Below, in pieces: positions 17,613 to 24,664 of a stretch of 64,000 nt of DNA; position 1 is the first letter of the stretch, and the number at the start of each line of letters is the position of its first letter. The translations under genes were made by a program, and so were the position numbers. The notes beneath the pieces were generated by a model that worked only from the letters and a program-made list of their open reading frames with translations, ran no database searches and was not told where the DNA came from. The DNA comes from Pseudomonas vranovensis DSM 16006 (lineage in GTDB: Bacteria; Pseudomonadota; Gammaproteobacteria; Pseudomonadales; Pseudomonadaceae), in contig NZ_KE384454.1 in assembly GCF_000425805.1 (NCBI RefSeq), positions 62,001 to 126,000 of the forward strand, given 5' to 3'.

Positions 17613-18728
17613 ATGGATTTCAAACTGACACAAGAGCAGCTGATGCTGCAGGACACCACTGCGCGCCTGGTGCGTGACGCTTATGGTTTCGAACAGCGCG
17701 AACAGGCACGCAACAGTGCGTGTGGCTTCAGTGCCTCGTTCATGCAGCAGCTGGGCGAGCTTGGCCTGTGCGCAGTGCCATTCGCCGAGGTCTATGGTGG
17801 TTTCGGCGGCAGCGGCGTCGATAACCAGGTGGTCATGACCGAGCTGGGGCGGGGGCTTTGTCTTGAGCCTTTTTTACAATCGGTGATTTACGCCGGTGGC
17901 CTGGTGGCCCACCTCGGAACCGAGGCGCAAAAACAGGCGTTGTTGCCACAGGTGGGCAGCGCAAGCCTGCAGTTGGCCGTTGCCCTTGAGGAACCGCAGA
18001 GCCATTACCAGCTGGACGATGTACAAACCGTGGCGACGCCCGTTGACGGCGGCTGGAGGCTTGAAGGGCGCAAGTCGGTGGTGGTTGGGGGCCAGAGTGC
18101 CGGGCTGATCGTGGTGTCGGCGCGCAGCAGTGATGGGATCAGTCTGTTTTTGCTTGATCCGCAGGCGGCAGGTGTACGCCGTCGGTCGTTTGCAACCTTT
18201 GATGGGCGTAGGGCGTGTGAGCTTTATCTGGACGGGGTGTTTGTCGAGGCAGATGCGCTGCTGGGCGAGCCGGGCGGCGGCCTAGCGGCACTGCGCTATC
18301 AGCAAGGGCGGGCGATTGCGGCGCAGTGCGCCGAAGCGGTGGGCAGTATGGAAGCGGCTTGTGCGCTTACCCTCGACTACCTGAAGACGCGCCAGCAGTT
18401 CGGCCAGCCGATCGGCAAGTTCCAGGTGTTGCAGCATCGCATGGTGGATATGCGCATCGAGTTGGACCAGGCCACTTCAATGGCGCTGCTTGCGGCCTGC
18501 GTGGCGGACCAGCCTGACAGCGAAGCGCGCAGCCGGACGCTTGCGGCGGCCAAGTTCATCGTCAGTCGGGCCAGTCGATTTGTGGCGGACCAGGGTATTC
18601 AGCTGCATGGGGGAATCGGCCTGACCTGGGAGTACATGCTCTCGCACCATGCCAAGCATTTGTTGATGGTGGCGCGGCAGTTTGGTGATGATGACCATCA
18701 CCTGCAGGTGTTCGCCGAGCTGATGTAA
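17613..18728 (+). CDS. Acyl-CoA dehydrogenase, small subunit of a heteromeric pair
   Basis: Acyl-CoA dehydrogenase-like protein of 371 residues. N-terminal FKLTQEQLMLQD, EVYGGFGGSG in the N-terminal domain, TRQQFGQPIGKFQVLQH and IQLHGGIGLTWEYMLSHH are visible; the last keeps the Glu found at the catalytic position in many small subunits. The middle domain lacks the usual TEPGxGSD loop (it reads ALEEPQSHY), as is common in the partner chain of heteromeric enzymes. The ATG at 17613 is preferred over the in-frame TTG at 17607. Last gene of the unit behind operator D. Confidence 0.9.
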   Translation: MDFKLTQEQLMLQDTTARLVRDAYGFEQREQARNSACGFSASFMQQLGELGLCAVPFAEVYGGFGGSGVDNQVVMTELGRGLCLEPFLQSVIYAGGLVAHLGTEAQKQALLPQVGSASLQLAVALEEPQSHYQLDDVQTVATPVDGGWRLEGRKSVVVGGQSAGLIVVSARSSDGISLFLLDPQAAGVRRRSFATFDGRRACELYLDGVFVEADALLGEPGGGLAALRYQQGRAIAAQCAEAVGSMEAACALTLDYLKTRQQFGQPIGKFQVLQHRMVDMRIELDQATSMALLAACVADQPDSEARSRTLAAAKFIVSRASRFVADQGIQLHGGIGLTWEYMLSHHAKHLLMVARQFGDDDHHLQVFAELM

Positions 18729-18730
18729 AA

Positions 18731-18764
18731 CGCCACCCGGTAGGAGCGGGCTTGCCCCGCGATA
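18731..18764 (+). repeat. Operator-like half-site fused to a REP element
   Basis: CGCCACCCGG at 18731-18740 matches one arm of the regulon palindrome and runs straight into a REP core (TAGGAGCGGGCTTGCCCCGC, 18741-18760). It lies 3 nt after the last gene of the catabolic island and marks its right edge. The second operator arm is missing, so it is not called an operator. Confidence 0.6.
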
Positions 18765-18900
18765 GTAAGCATATCCATTTGCGCTGGTGGCGCTGAATCA
18801 CCTGTCCGACTTTACGGCGGGTCCCTTTGGCAGTCGCCGGTGTGCCGGCCCAGCCCAAACGGACGCAAAAGGCTCACCCCACCAGGGGCCCTGGGAGGGC

Positions 18901-19200
18901 TCAACCCTGGGGGTGACAAACCAGGGCGGCGCCGTTGATTTCGGCGCCGTCCGTCGTTTCTTTGCCGTCCGCTACCGCCATGCTGTCGGCCCCCAGCACT
19001 GCCGCTCGATTGAAGGCCATGCGCAAGGTCTCGTCGGGATCGCTACCTTGTACGGTGAACATCGAAAGGAGGTTGCAGTGCTGCGATGAAGCGGCCGTCA
19101 CCAGGTCGACTTTGGCCCCGGCTTCGGTCAGTTGCGTGGAGCAGCCGCCAACGAGCGCTGCGGCGAAGCAGGCGGCGAATGTCATTAGCGCCTTAGGCAT
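18901..19200 (-). CDS. Small lipoprotein, DUF4156-like
   Basis: Lipoprotein of 99 residues. The signal peptide ends in the lipobox LVGGC, with the acylated Cys at about residue 18. The mature part has conserved-looking cysteines (SSQHCNLL and ALVCHP) and EAGAKVDLVTA, as in the RcsF/DUF4156-like group of envelope proteins. The ATG at 19200 has AAAGGA upstream; longer reading-frame starts lack a signal. It is transcribed away from the catabolic genes. Function is not known. Confidence 0.8.
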   Translation of the reverse strand: MPKALMTFAACFAAALVGGCSTQLTEAGAKVDLVTAASSQHCNLLSMFTVQGSDPDETLRMAFNRAAVLGADSMAVADGKETTDGAEINGAALVCHPQG

Positions 19201-19298
19201 GGTCCGTATCCTTTTGATCAGCGGGTCGGCAGCGCCTACACAGGCGCGCTGTACAATGGCCGGACCTATTGTAGTTGCCAAGACCGGCAGGAGCACAC

Positions 19299-19733
19299 AT
19301 GACAATCGACTGGAGCCACTTCACCCCCTGGACAGCCTTGATGGGCGGCGTGTTGATTGGCGTGGCCGTCAGCCTGTTTGCGCTGGTCAATGGCCGTGTC
19401 GCTGGCATCAGCGGATTGCTGGGCAGCGTGTTGCAGCCAGGGAGCGAAGGGCGAGGGGAGAAGGCGCTGTTTGTTCTCGGCGTTCTGCTTTCGCCCTTGC
19501 TGTGGTGGTTGTGGGCAGGGCCGGTGCAGGTGGAATTCGAGACCCCTGTGTGGGGGCTGGTCGTGGCCGGGCTGCTGGTTGGTCTGGGCACCCGTTATGC
19601 AGCCGGTTGCACCAGTGGTCATGGCGTGTGCGGCCTTGCACGGTTGTCCCCACGCTCATTGCTGGCGACGCTGTGCTTCATGGCCAGCGGTTTTGCCGTG
19701 GTGTTCATGGTTCGTCATGTGTGGGGGGCTTGA
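19299..19733 (+). CDS. YeeE/YedE family membrane protein, N-terminal partner
   Basis: Integral membrane protein of 144 residues with about four hydrophobic helices. It carries the hallmark cysteine motif AAGCTSGHGVCGLARLS of YeeE/YedE (DUF395) proteins, which are linked to uptake of reduced sulphur compounds such as thiosulphate. CAGGAG precedes the ATG. The next gene encodes the second half of what is a single polypeptide in E. coli YeeE; the two presumably assemble together. Confidence 0.9.
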   Translation: MTIDWSHFTPWTALMGGVLIGVAVSLFALVNGRVAGISGLLGSVLQPGSEGRGEKALFVLGVLLSPLLWWLWAGPVQVEFETPVWGLVVAGLLVGLGTRYAAGCTSGHGVCGLARLSPRSLLATLCFMASGFAVVFMVRHVWGA

Positions 19734-19735
19734 AC

Positions 19736-20155
19736 ATGCGCGGCGTGATGGCGGTGGTGGCAGGGTTGTTGTTTGGTCTTGGCCTGTTGCTGGCCGGCAT
19801 GGCTGATCCTGCCAAGGTGCTGGGATTTCTTGACCTGGCGGGGCGGTGGGATCCGTCCCTCGGGCTGGTGATGGTGGGGGCGACCGGGGCTGCGCTGGTG
19901 CCGATGCAGTGGAGCAAGCGCCACACCCGCTCGTTGCTTGGCCTGCCGATGCGCATGCCGGTTGCCCGGGAACTGGATCGGCGCTTGATCATCGGTAGCC
20001 TGGTGTTCGGCGTGGGCTGGGGGATCGCCGGGATCTGCCCCGGGCCTTCTTTGGCCCTGGTGTTGAGCGGGAACTGGCAGGTGCTGTTCTTTGTCGCGGC
20101 GATGCTGCTGGGGATGGGGGTGTTTGGCCTGGTAGAGCGGGCGCAGGGTCGTTAG
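19736..20155 (+). CDS. YeeE/YedE family membrane protein, C-terminal partner (DUF6691-like)
   Basis: Membrane protein of 139 residues beginning 2 nt after the preceding stop. Motifs are GLLLAGMADPAKVLGFLDL near the N-terminus and GWGIAGICPGPSLALV near residue 105. The Cys in GICPGP is the counterpart of the conserved cysteine of the C-terminal YeeE repeat. With its neighbour it probably forms a sulphur-compound transport channel. The role is family-based. Confidence 0.9.
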   Translation: MRGVMAVVAGLLFGLGLLLAGMADPAKVLGFLDLAGRWDPSLGLVMVGATGAALVPMQWSKRHTRSLLGLPMRMPVARELDRRLIIGSLVFGVGWGIAGICPGPSLALVLSGNWQVLFFVAAMLLGMGVFGLVERAQGR

Positions 20156-20219
20156 CGGCTACGAGGTCTGTTTCGGGTCGTACGGTTGGCCCGATTTCAG
20201 CGCACCCGCCGATTGGACC

Positions 20220-20310
20220 GGTAGGAGCGGGCTTACCCCGCGATCAATGGTTCAGGCAACACCCATTTCGCTGGCTATACCGGCCTCTCGGGGGGCAAGC
20301 CCGCTCCGAC
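20220..20310. repeat. Pair of inverted REP elements
   Basis: A plus-orientation REP (20220-20245, GTAGGAGCGGGCTTACCCCG) and a minus-orientation REP (20288-20310, GGGGGGCAAGCCCGCTCCGA) about 40 nt apart. They fill the space between the convergent YeeE-like and nap operons and may end both transcripts. Confidence 0.75.
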
Positions 20311-20351
20311 CCTGGGGTCGCGATTTGAGCCGGCTGCCCGTAACCCAGTGG

Positions 20352-20948
20352 CTACCAGCCCTTGACCCCATGCATGTCCGGTAGTTTGTGAGCGATGCCC
20401 TTGTGGCAATCGATGCACGTGGCTTCACCCTTGGCCAGCGAGGTGGAGTGCATGGCCGCCGCGCGTTTGCTCTGGCGGGTGAAGTCCATGAATTCGAAGT
20501 TGTGACAGTTGCGACACTCCCGTGAGTCATTGGCCTTGAGCCGCGCCCACTCGTGCTCGGCCAGCTCCCGGCGCAAGGCAACGAATTTGTCGCGGGTGTC
20601 GATGGTGCCGAATAGCTTGCCCCACACTTCCTTGGATGCTTGCATCTTGCGTGCGATCTTGTGGGTCCACTCGTGGGGCACATGGCAATCCGGGCAACTG
20701 GCGCGCACGCCGGAGCGGTTGGTGTAGTGGATGGTTTCCTTGAGTTCGACAAAGACGTTGTCGCGCATCTCGTGGCACGACACACAGAACTTTTCCGTGT
20801 TGGTCGCTTCAAGCGCCGTGTTGAAGCCACCCCAGAAGATGATCCCGGCGATGAAGCCACCCAGGGTCAGGAAGCCCAGGCTGAAGTACACGCTGGGTCG
20901 ACAGAGGATGCCCCAGTACTCCTTGAGCAGGGCGAACAGTGCTTTCAT
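20352..20948 (-). CDS. napC: NapC, membrane-anchored tetrahaem c-type cytochrome
   Basis: Protein of 198 residues that takes electrons from quinol and passes them to periplasmic NapAB. One N-terminal membrane anchor lies at about residues 20-42. Four CxxCH haem sites follow: CVSCH, CPDCH, CRNCH and CIDCH. A TGAGGAG site precedes the start. It lies 9 nt after napB, at the end of the napEDABC operon. Confidence 0.97.
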   Translation of the reverse strand: MKALFALLKEYWGILCRPSVYFSLGFLTLGGFIAGIIFWGGFNTALEATNTEKFCVSCHEMRDNVFVELKETIHYTNRSGVRASCPDCHVPHEWTHKIARKMQASKEVWGKLFGTIDTRDKFVALRRELAEHEWARLKANDSRECRNCHNFEFMDFTRQSKRAAAMHSTSLAKGEATCIDCHKGIAHKLPDMHGVKGW

Positions 20949-20957
20949 GGCGACTCC

Positions 20958-21437
20958 TCAAGGTTTGGCGTTGGCGTCGTCTTGCAGGATCTTGTCGATG
21001 GTTTCAAACGTGTTGCCCACCAGCGGTTTCACTTCTTTTTGCGGGACATGGCACTGGTTGCAGAAGTAGCGGCGCGGCGACACCGCCGCCAGTGCCTGGC
21101 CGTCGCGGTCCATGTAGTGAGTGATACTGATCATGGTGGCCTGGCTGCGGGCGCTGTTGGCCCGACTGTGACACGACAGGCACTTGTTGCCGTTGATGTC
21201 GATCTGGTAGCCGCGAATGCTGTGGGGAATGGTCGGCGGTTGGTCGGGGTAGTTGCGCTCGCGCTTGAGGTCCTTGTTTTCATCGTTGGCAATGACCGGC
21301 GCTGGCATGTTCTGGGTCAGGGTGCCGCCGGGGCGGCGCCCGTCCGGCCCGGGTGCGTCGAGCGGGTAGTCGACTTCGGCGGCGATCACCACGCCAATGG
21401 CAGCGAGCAGGCACAACGGCAGGATGCGTAGATTCAT
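20958..21437 (-). CDS. napB: NapB, periplasmic dihaem cytochrome subunit of nitrate reductase
   Basis: Small subunit of periplasmic nitrate reductase, 159 residues. A signal peptide covers about the first 20 residues. Two CxxCH haem sites are visible, CLSCH and CNQCH, with IPHSIRGYQI between signal and haems as in other NapB. The ATG at 21437 has GAGGAG upstream and lies 11 nt after napA; the frame is open further upstream, but that would overlap napA. Confidence 0.96.
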   Translation of the reverse strand: MNLRILPLCLLAAIGVVIAAEVDYPLDAPGPDGRRPGGTLTQNMPAPVIANDENKDLKRERNYPDQPPTIPHSIRGYQIDINGNKCLSCHSRANSARSQATMISITHYMDRDGQALAAVSPRRYFCNQCHVPQKEVKPLVGNTFETIDKILQDDANAKP

Positions 21438-21448
21438 GACGGTGCTCC

Positions 21449-23953
21449 TCAGGCCACGCTGATCAACTCGATTCGTATGGCGCATTTCTTGTAGTCGGTC
21501 TGCTTGGAGATCGGGTCGGTGGCATCGAGCGTGACCTTGTTGATCAGCTTGTTGGCATCGAAGAACGGCACGAACACCAGCCCGCGCGGTGGCTTGTTGC
21601 GCCCGCGGGTTTCGATGCGCGCACGGATCTCGCCACGGCGGCTGATGACCTTCACTTCGCTGCCACGCCGGGCATTCAAAGCCTTGGCGTCGTCCGGGTG
21701 CATGTACACCAGGGCGTCGGGTACGGCTTTGTACAGCTCCTCGACGCGCTGGGTCATGCTGCCGGTGTGCCAGTGCTCCAGCACCCGCCCGGTGCTCAGC
21801 CAGAACGGGTAGTCCTTGTCGGGCGCCTCGGCTGGCGGCTCGTAGGGCAGGGCGAAGATGATCGCCTTCTTGTCCGGGTAGCCATAGAACTGCACGCCAG
21901 AACCGGCCTGGACATAGGGGTCGAGTCCTTCGCGATAGCGCCAGCGGGTTTCCTTGCCGTCGACCACTGGCCAGCGCAGCCCGCGTTCGCTGTGGTAGCG
22001 GTCGAAAGTGGCCAGGTCATGACCGTGGCCGCGACCGAACTGGGCGTATTCCTCGAACAGGCCCTTTTGCAGGTAGAAGCCAAACGCCTTGGCCTCATCG
22101 TTCTTGAAGCCGGCCTCCAGTTGCTCGACGGGAAACTGGTCGACCTGGCCGTTCTTGTACAGCACCTCGAACAGGGTCTTGCCTTTGAGTTCAGGCGCCT
22201 TGGCCAGCAACTCGGCAGGCCAGACTTCATCAGTAGTAAAGCGTTTGGAGAACTCCACCAATTGCCACAGGTCCGACTTGGCATCACCCGGCGCGCTCAC
22301 CAATTGGTGCCAGAACTGTGTACGGCGCTCGGCATTGCCGAAGGCACCTTCCTTTTCCACCCACATTGCGCTGGGCAGGATCAGGTCGGCGGCCTGGGCC
22401 GAGACCGTGGGGTAGACGTCGGAGACAATCACGAAGTTTTCCGGCTTGCGCCAGCCGGGCAATACCTCCTGCATGATGTTGGGGCCGGCATGCATGTTGT
22501 TGCTGGCCTGTGTCCAATACACGTTGAGCACGCCATCCTTGAGCATGCGGCTCTGTTGCACGGCATGGAACCCGACCTTTTCCTGGATAGTGCCGGCCGG
22601 CAGCTTCCAGATCTTCTCGGCGGTGGCGCGGTGCTTGGGGTTGGTCACCACCAGGTCCGCCGGCAGGCGGTGGGAGAACGTCCCGACCTCTCGCGCGGTG
22701 CCACAGGCCGAAGGCTGGCCGGTGAGGGAGAAGGGGCTGTTGCCAGGTTCGCTGATCTTGCCGGTGAGCAAGTGGATGTTGTAGATCAGGTTGTTGGCCC
22801 ACACCCCACGGGTGTGCTGGTTGAAGCCCATGGTCCAGAACGACACCACCTTGCGCTTGGGGTCGGCATACAGTTCGGCCAGGGCCTTGAGCCGTTCGGC
22901 GGGCACCCCGGTTTCCTGGGCGGTGCGCTCCAGGGTGTAGGGCCTGACGAACGCGGCGAATTGTTCGAAGTCGATGTCGCTCCAGGTGTTGGCCTTGTCG
23001 GCGTTCTTGGCTTTGGCCTCCAGCGGGTTGTCCGGCCGCAGGCCATAGCCGATGTCATCGGCACCCTTGGCAAAGCGGGTGTGCTTGCTGACGAAATCCT
23101 TGTTGACCGCACCACTCTCGATGATGTGATTGGCGATGTAGTTGAGGATCAACAAGTCGGTCTGCGGCTTGAACACCATGGGGATGTCGGCCAGCTCGAA
23201 GCTGCGGTGCTCGAAGGTCGACAGTACCGCGACCTTGACCTGGGGCTGGCTGAGGCGCCGGTCGGTGACCCGGCTCCAGAGTATCGGGTGCATTTCGGCC
23301 ATGTTCGAGCCCCAGAGCACGAAGGCGTCGGTGGCTTCGATGTCGTCGTAGCAGCCCATCGGCTCGTCCATGCCGAAGGTGCGCATGAAGCCCATGACCG
23401 CCGAGGCCATGCAATGGCGGGCGTTGGGATCGATGTTGTTGCTGCGAAAACCGGCCTTCATCAGTTTGTTGGCGGCGTAGCCTTCCCACACCGTCCATTG
23501 CCCGGAGCCGAACATGCCCACCGCTTCCGGGCCTTTGTTCTTCAACGCCTCTTTGAACTTGGCCTCCATGATGTCGAAGGCCTTTTCCCAACTGATGGGC
23601 TGGAACTCGCCCTGTTTGTCGTACTGGCCGTTTTTCATGCGCAGCAGTGGCTGGGTCAGGCGATCGTTGCCGTACATGATCTTGGACAGAAAGTAGCCCT
23701 TCACGCAGTTGAGCCCGCGGTTGACCTCGGCCTTGACGTCGCCGTGGGTGGCCACGACCTTGTTGTCGCGGGTGGCGACCATCACACTGCAGCCGGTGCC
23801 GCAGAAGCGGCAGGGCGCCTTGTTCCAGTCCAGGGTGACCATGTCGGCTTCGGTGATCAGGTTGCTGGCGGTGGTGTAGATCGGCAGGCCGGCCGCAGCG
23901 GCGGCAATGGCGGCTGCCTGGGCCTTGGCGAATTCACGGCGGGTCATGCTCAT
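21449..23953 (-). CDS. napA: NapA, periplasmic nitrate reductase catalytic subunit
   Basis: Molybdenum enzyme of 834 residues that reduces nitrate to nitrite in the periplasm. The N-terminal Tat signal has TRREFAK. The [4Fe-4S] cluster ligands are Cys48, Cys51, Cys55 (CRFCGTGC) and Cys83 (GLNCVKG). The predicted molybdenum ligand is Cys181 in NARHCMAS. Length and motifs are normal. The start overlaps the napD stop by 4 nt (ATGA), which indicates translational coupling. NapA serves redox balancing or aerobic denitrification in pseudomonads. Confidence 0.98.
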   Translation of the reverse strand: MSMTRREFAKAQAAAIAAAAAGLPIYTTASNLITEADMVTLDWNKAPCRFCGTGCSVMVATRDNKVVATHGDVKAEVNRGLNCVKGYFLSKIMYGNDRLTQPLLRMKNGQYDKQGEFQPISWEKAFDIMEAKFKEALKNKGPEAVGMFGSGQWTVWEGYAANKLMKAGFRSNNIDPNARHCMASAVMGFMRTFGMDEPMGCYDDIEATDAFVLWGSNMAEMHPILWSRVTDRRLSQPQVKVAVLSTFEHRSFELADIPMVFKPQTDLLILNYIANHIIESGAVNKDFVSKHTRFAKGADDIGYGLRPDNPLEAKAKNADKANTWSDIDFEQFAAFVRPYTLERTAQETGVPAERLKALAELYADPKRKVVSFWTMGFNQHTRGVWANNLIYNIHLLTGKISEPGNSPFSLTGQPSACGTAREVGTFSHRLPADLVVTNPKHRATAEKIWKLPAGTIQEKVGFHAVQQSRMLKDGVLNVYWTQASNNMHAGPNIMQEVLPGWRKPENFVIVSDVYPTVSAQAADLILPSAMWVEKEGAFGNAERRTQFWHQLVSAPGDAKSDLWQLVEFSKRFTTDEVWPAELLAKAPELKGKTLFEVLYKNGQVDQFPVEQLEAGFKNDEAKAFGFYLQKGLFEEYAQFGRGHGHDLATFDRYHSERGLRWPVVDGKETRWRYREGLDPYVQAGSGVQFYGYPDKKAIIFALPYEPPAEAPDKDYPFWLSTGRVLEHWHTGSMTQRVEELYKAVPDALVYMHPDDAKALNARRGSEVKVISRRGEIRARIETRGRNKPPRGLVFVPFFDANKLINKVTLDATDPISKQTDYKKCAIRIELISVA

Positions 23954-24210
23954 TGGGACGCTCCTGCAGGGTCGAGGAGTTCGTGATAGATCAACGCCGC
24001 ATTCAGTACGCCGGGCAAGTTGTTGATCTGTTCGATGCAGTGAAGAATCTGTGTTTCATCACGGGCTTCAAGTACCACCACTAACTTTCCCACGGCACTT
24101 TGTTGATGCAGTTCAAGCCCTTCGAGCAGGCGCAAGTTGGCTTTTACCGCTTCAAGCAATTCAGGGCGGGCAAGTACGACAAGACTGGCGATATGCAACA
24201 TTTCGTCCAT
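23950..24210 (-). CDS. napD: NapD, chaperone for NapA maturation
   Basis: Cytoplasmic protein of 86 residues with a ferredoxin-like fold in the family. It binds the NapA twin-arginine signal and prevents premature export. Sequence features include IASLVVLARPE at the N-terminus and LPGVLNAALIYHELLD at the C-terminus. It overlaps napA by 4 nt and has GGAG before its start. Confidence 0.93.
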   Translation of the reverse strand: MDEMLHIASLVVLARPELLEAVKANLRLLEGLELHQQSAVGKLVVVLEARDETQILHCIEQINNLPGVLNAALIYHELLDPAGASQ

Positions 24211-24243
24211 GGGCTGGCTCCAATAGACGCGCTAGGGGGAGGT

Positions 24244-24414
24244 CTATCCGTTGGGCGGCCCAGGCGGGCCGTAGAGCATTTGCAAAAACCAGATGATGAA
24301 GCCGTAGCCGCCGACGATGGCCACCGACAGCAAGGGAAAGAGGAAGGCGACAAGAAAGATGAACAACTTGGCTTCCTTGCGGCGCGTGGTTTTTTGTTCT
24401 TCAGCCAATGACAT
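24244..24414 (-). CDS. napE: NapE, small membrane protein of the nap operon
   Basis: A 56-residue protein with a charged N-terminus (about 18 residues, TTRRKEAK), one membrane helix (FIFLVAFLFPLLSVAIVGG), and the ending LYGPPGPPNG typical of NapE. GGAG lies 9 nt before the ATG. It is the first gene of the operon, 33 nt before napD. Its exact function in nitrate reduction is unknown. It is short enough to be missed by a length cut-off. Confidence 0.9.
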   Translation of the reverse strand: MSLAEEQKTTRRKEAKLFIFLVAFLFPLLSVAIVGGYGFIIWFLQMLYGPPGPPNG

Positions 24415-24433
24415 GGAATGTTCTCCAGCCGAA

Positions 24434-24458
24434 CTGTTGATTGAGCGTAGATCAACAG
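24434..24458. promoter_or_regulatory. Perfect 8-bp inverted repeat before napE
   Basis: CTGTTGAT, 9-nt spacer, ATCAACAG, centred 32 bp before the napE ATG. It resembles two FNR/ANR half-sites (TTGAT, ATCAA), but the spacing is 9 nt instead of 4. The position is also too close to the start codon for a standard activator site, so it is more likely a repressor site or a leader hairpin. Confidence 0.4.
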
Positions 24459-24547
24459 GTGGATAGGGTTTGCGGATAAAAGCGCAGGGCGACCGACGGC
24501 CCGTTGACCCAGGTCATTAATGGAGAAGATAACTAAGCGCCGACAGC

Positions 24548-24576
24548 AAACGATAATAATAACAATTATAATTCAC
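24548..24576. promoter_or_regulatory. AT-rich segment with TATAAT in the nap-betT divergent region
   Basis: An AT-only run (ATAATAATAACAATTATAAT with flanks) in a GC-rich genome. It contains ATTATAAT, which offers a TATAAT hexamer at 24567-24572 and one on the minus strand as well. No good -35 was found on either strand. It may be a promoter or a bending site shared by napE and betT. Confidence 0.4.
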
Positions 24577-24664
24577 TGGCTTTTCATGGTCCTGAATAGG
24601 CAATAAGTGCTGGTCTATACTCCAGCCGCCTTACCCGCAGCGAGTCATCGGAGTGCCCCGCCAA

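Noticed and set aside
18729..18900. Coding frame after the last acyl-CoA dehydrogenase gene
   Set aside because: It begins within a REP element and encodes no recognisable sequence; the segment is 172 nt of intergenic DNA.
21698..23986. 762-codon open frame opposite napA
   Set aside because: Antisense shadow of napA, which has all its catalytic motifs.
24437..24455. Standard ANR/FNR box before napE
   Set aside because: The half-sites TTGAT and ATCAA are 9 nt apart instead of 4, and the position is too close to the start codon for a standard activator site.
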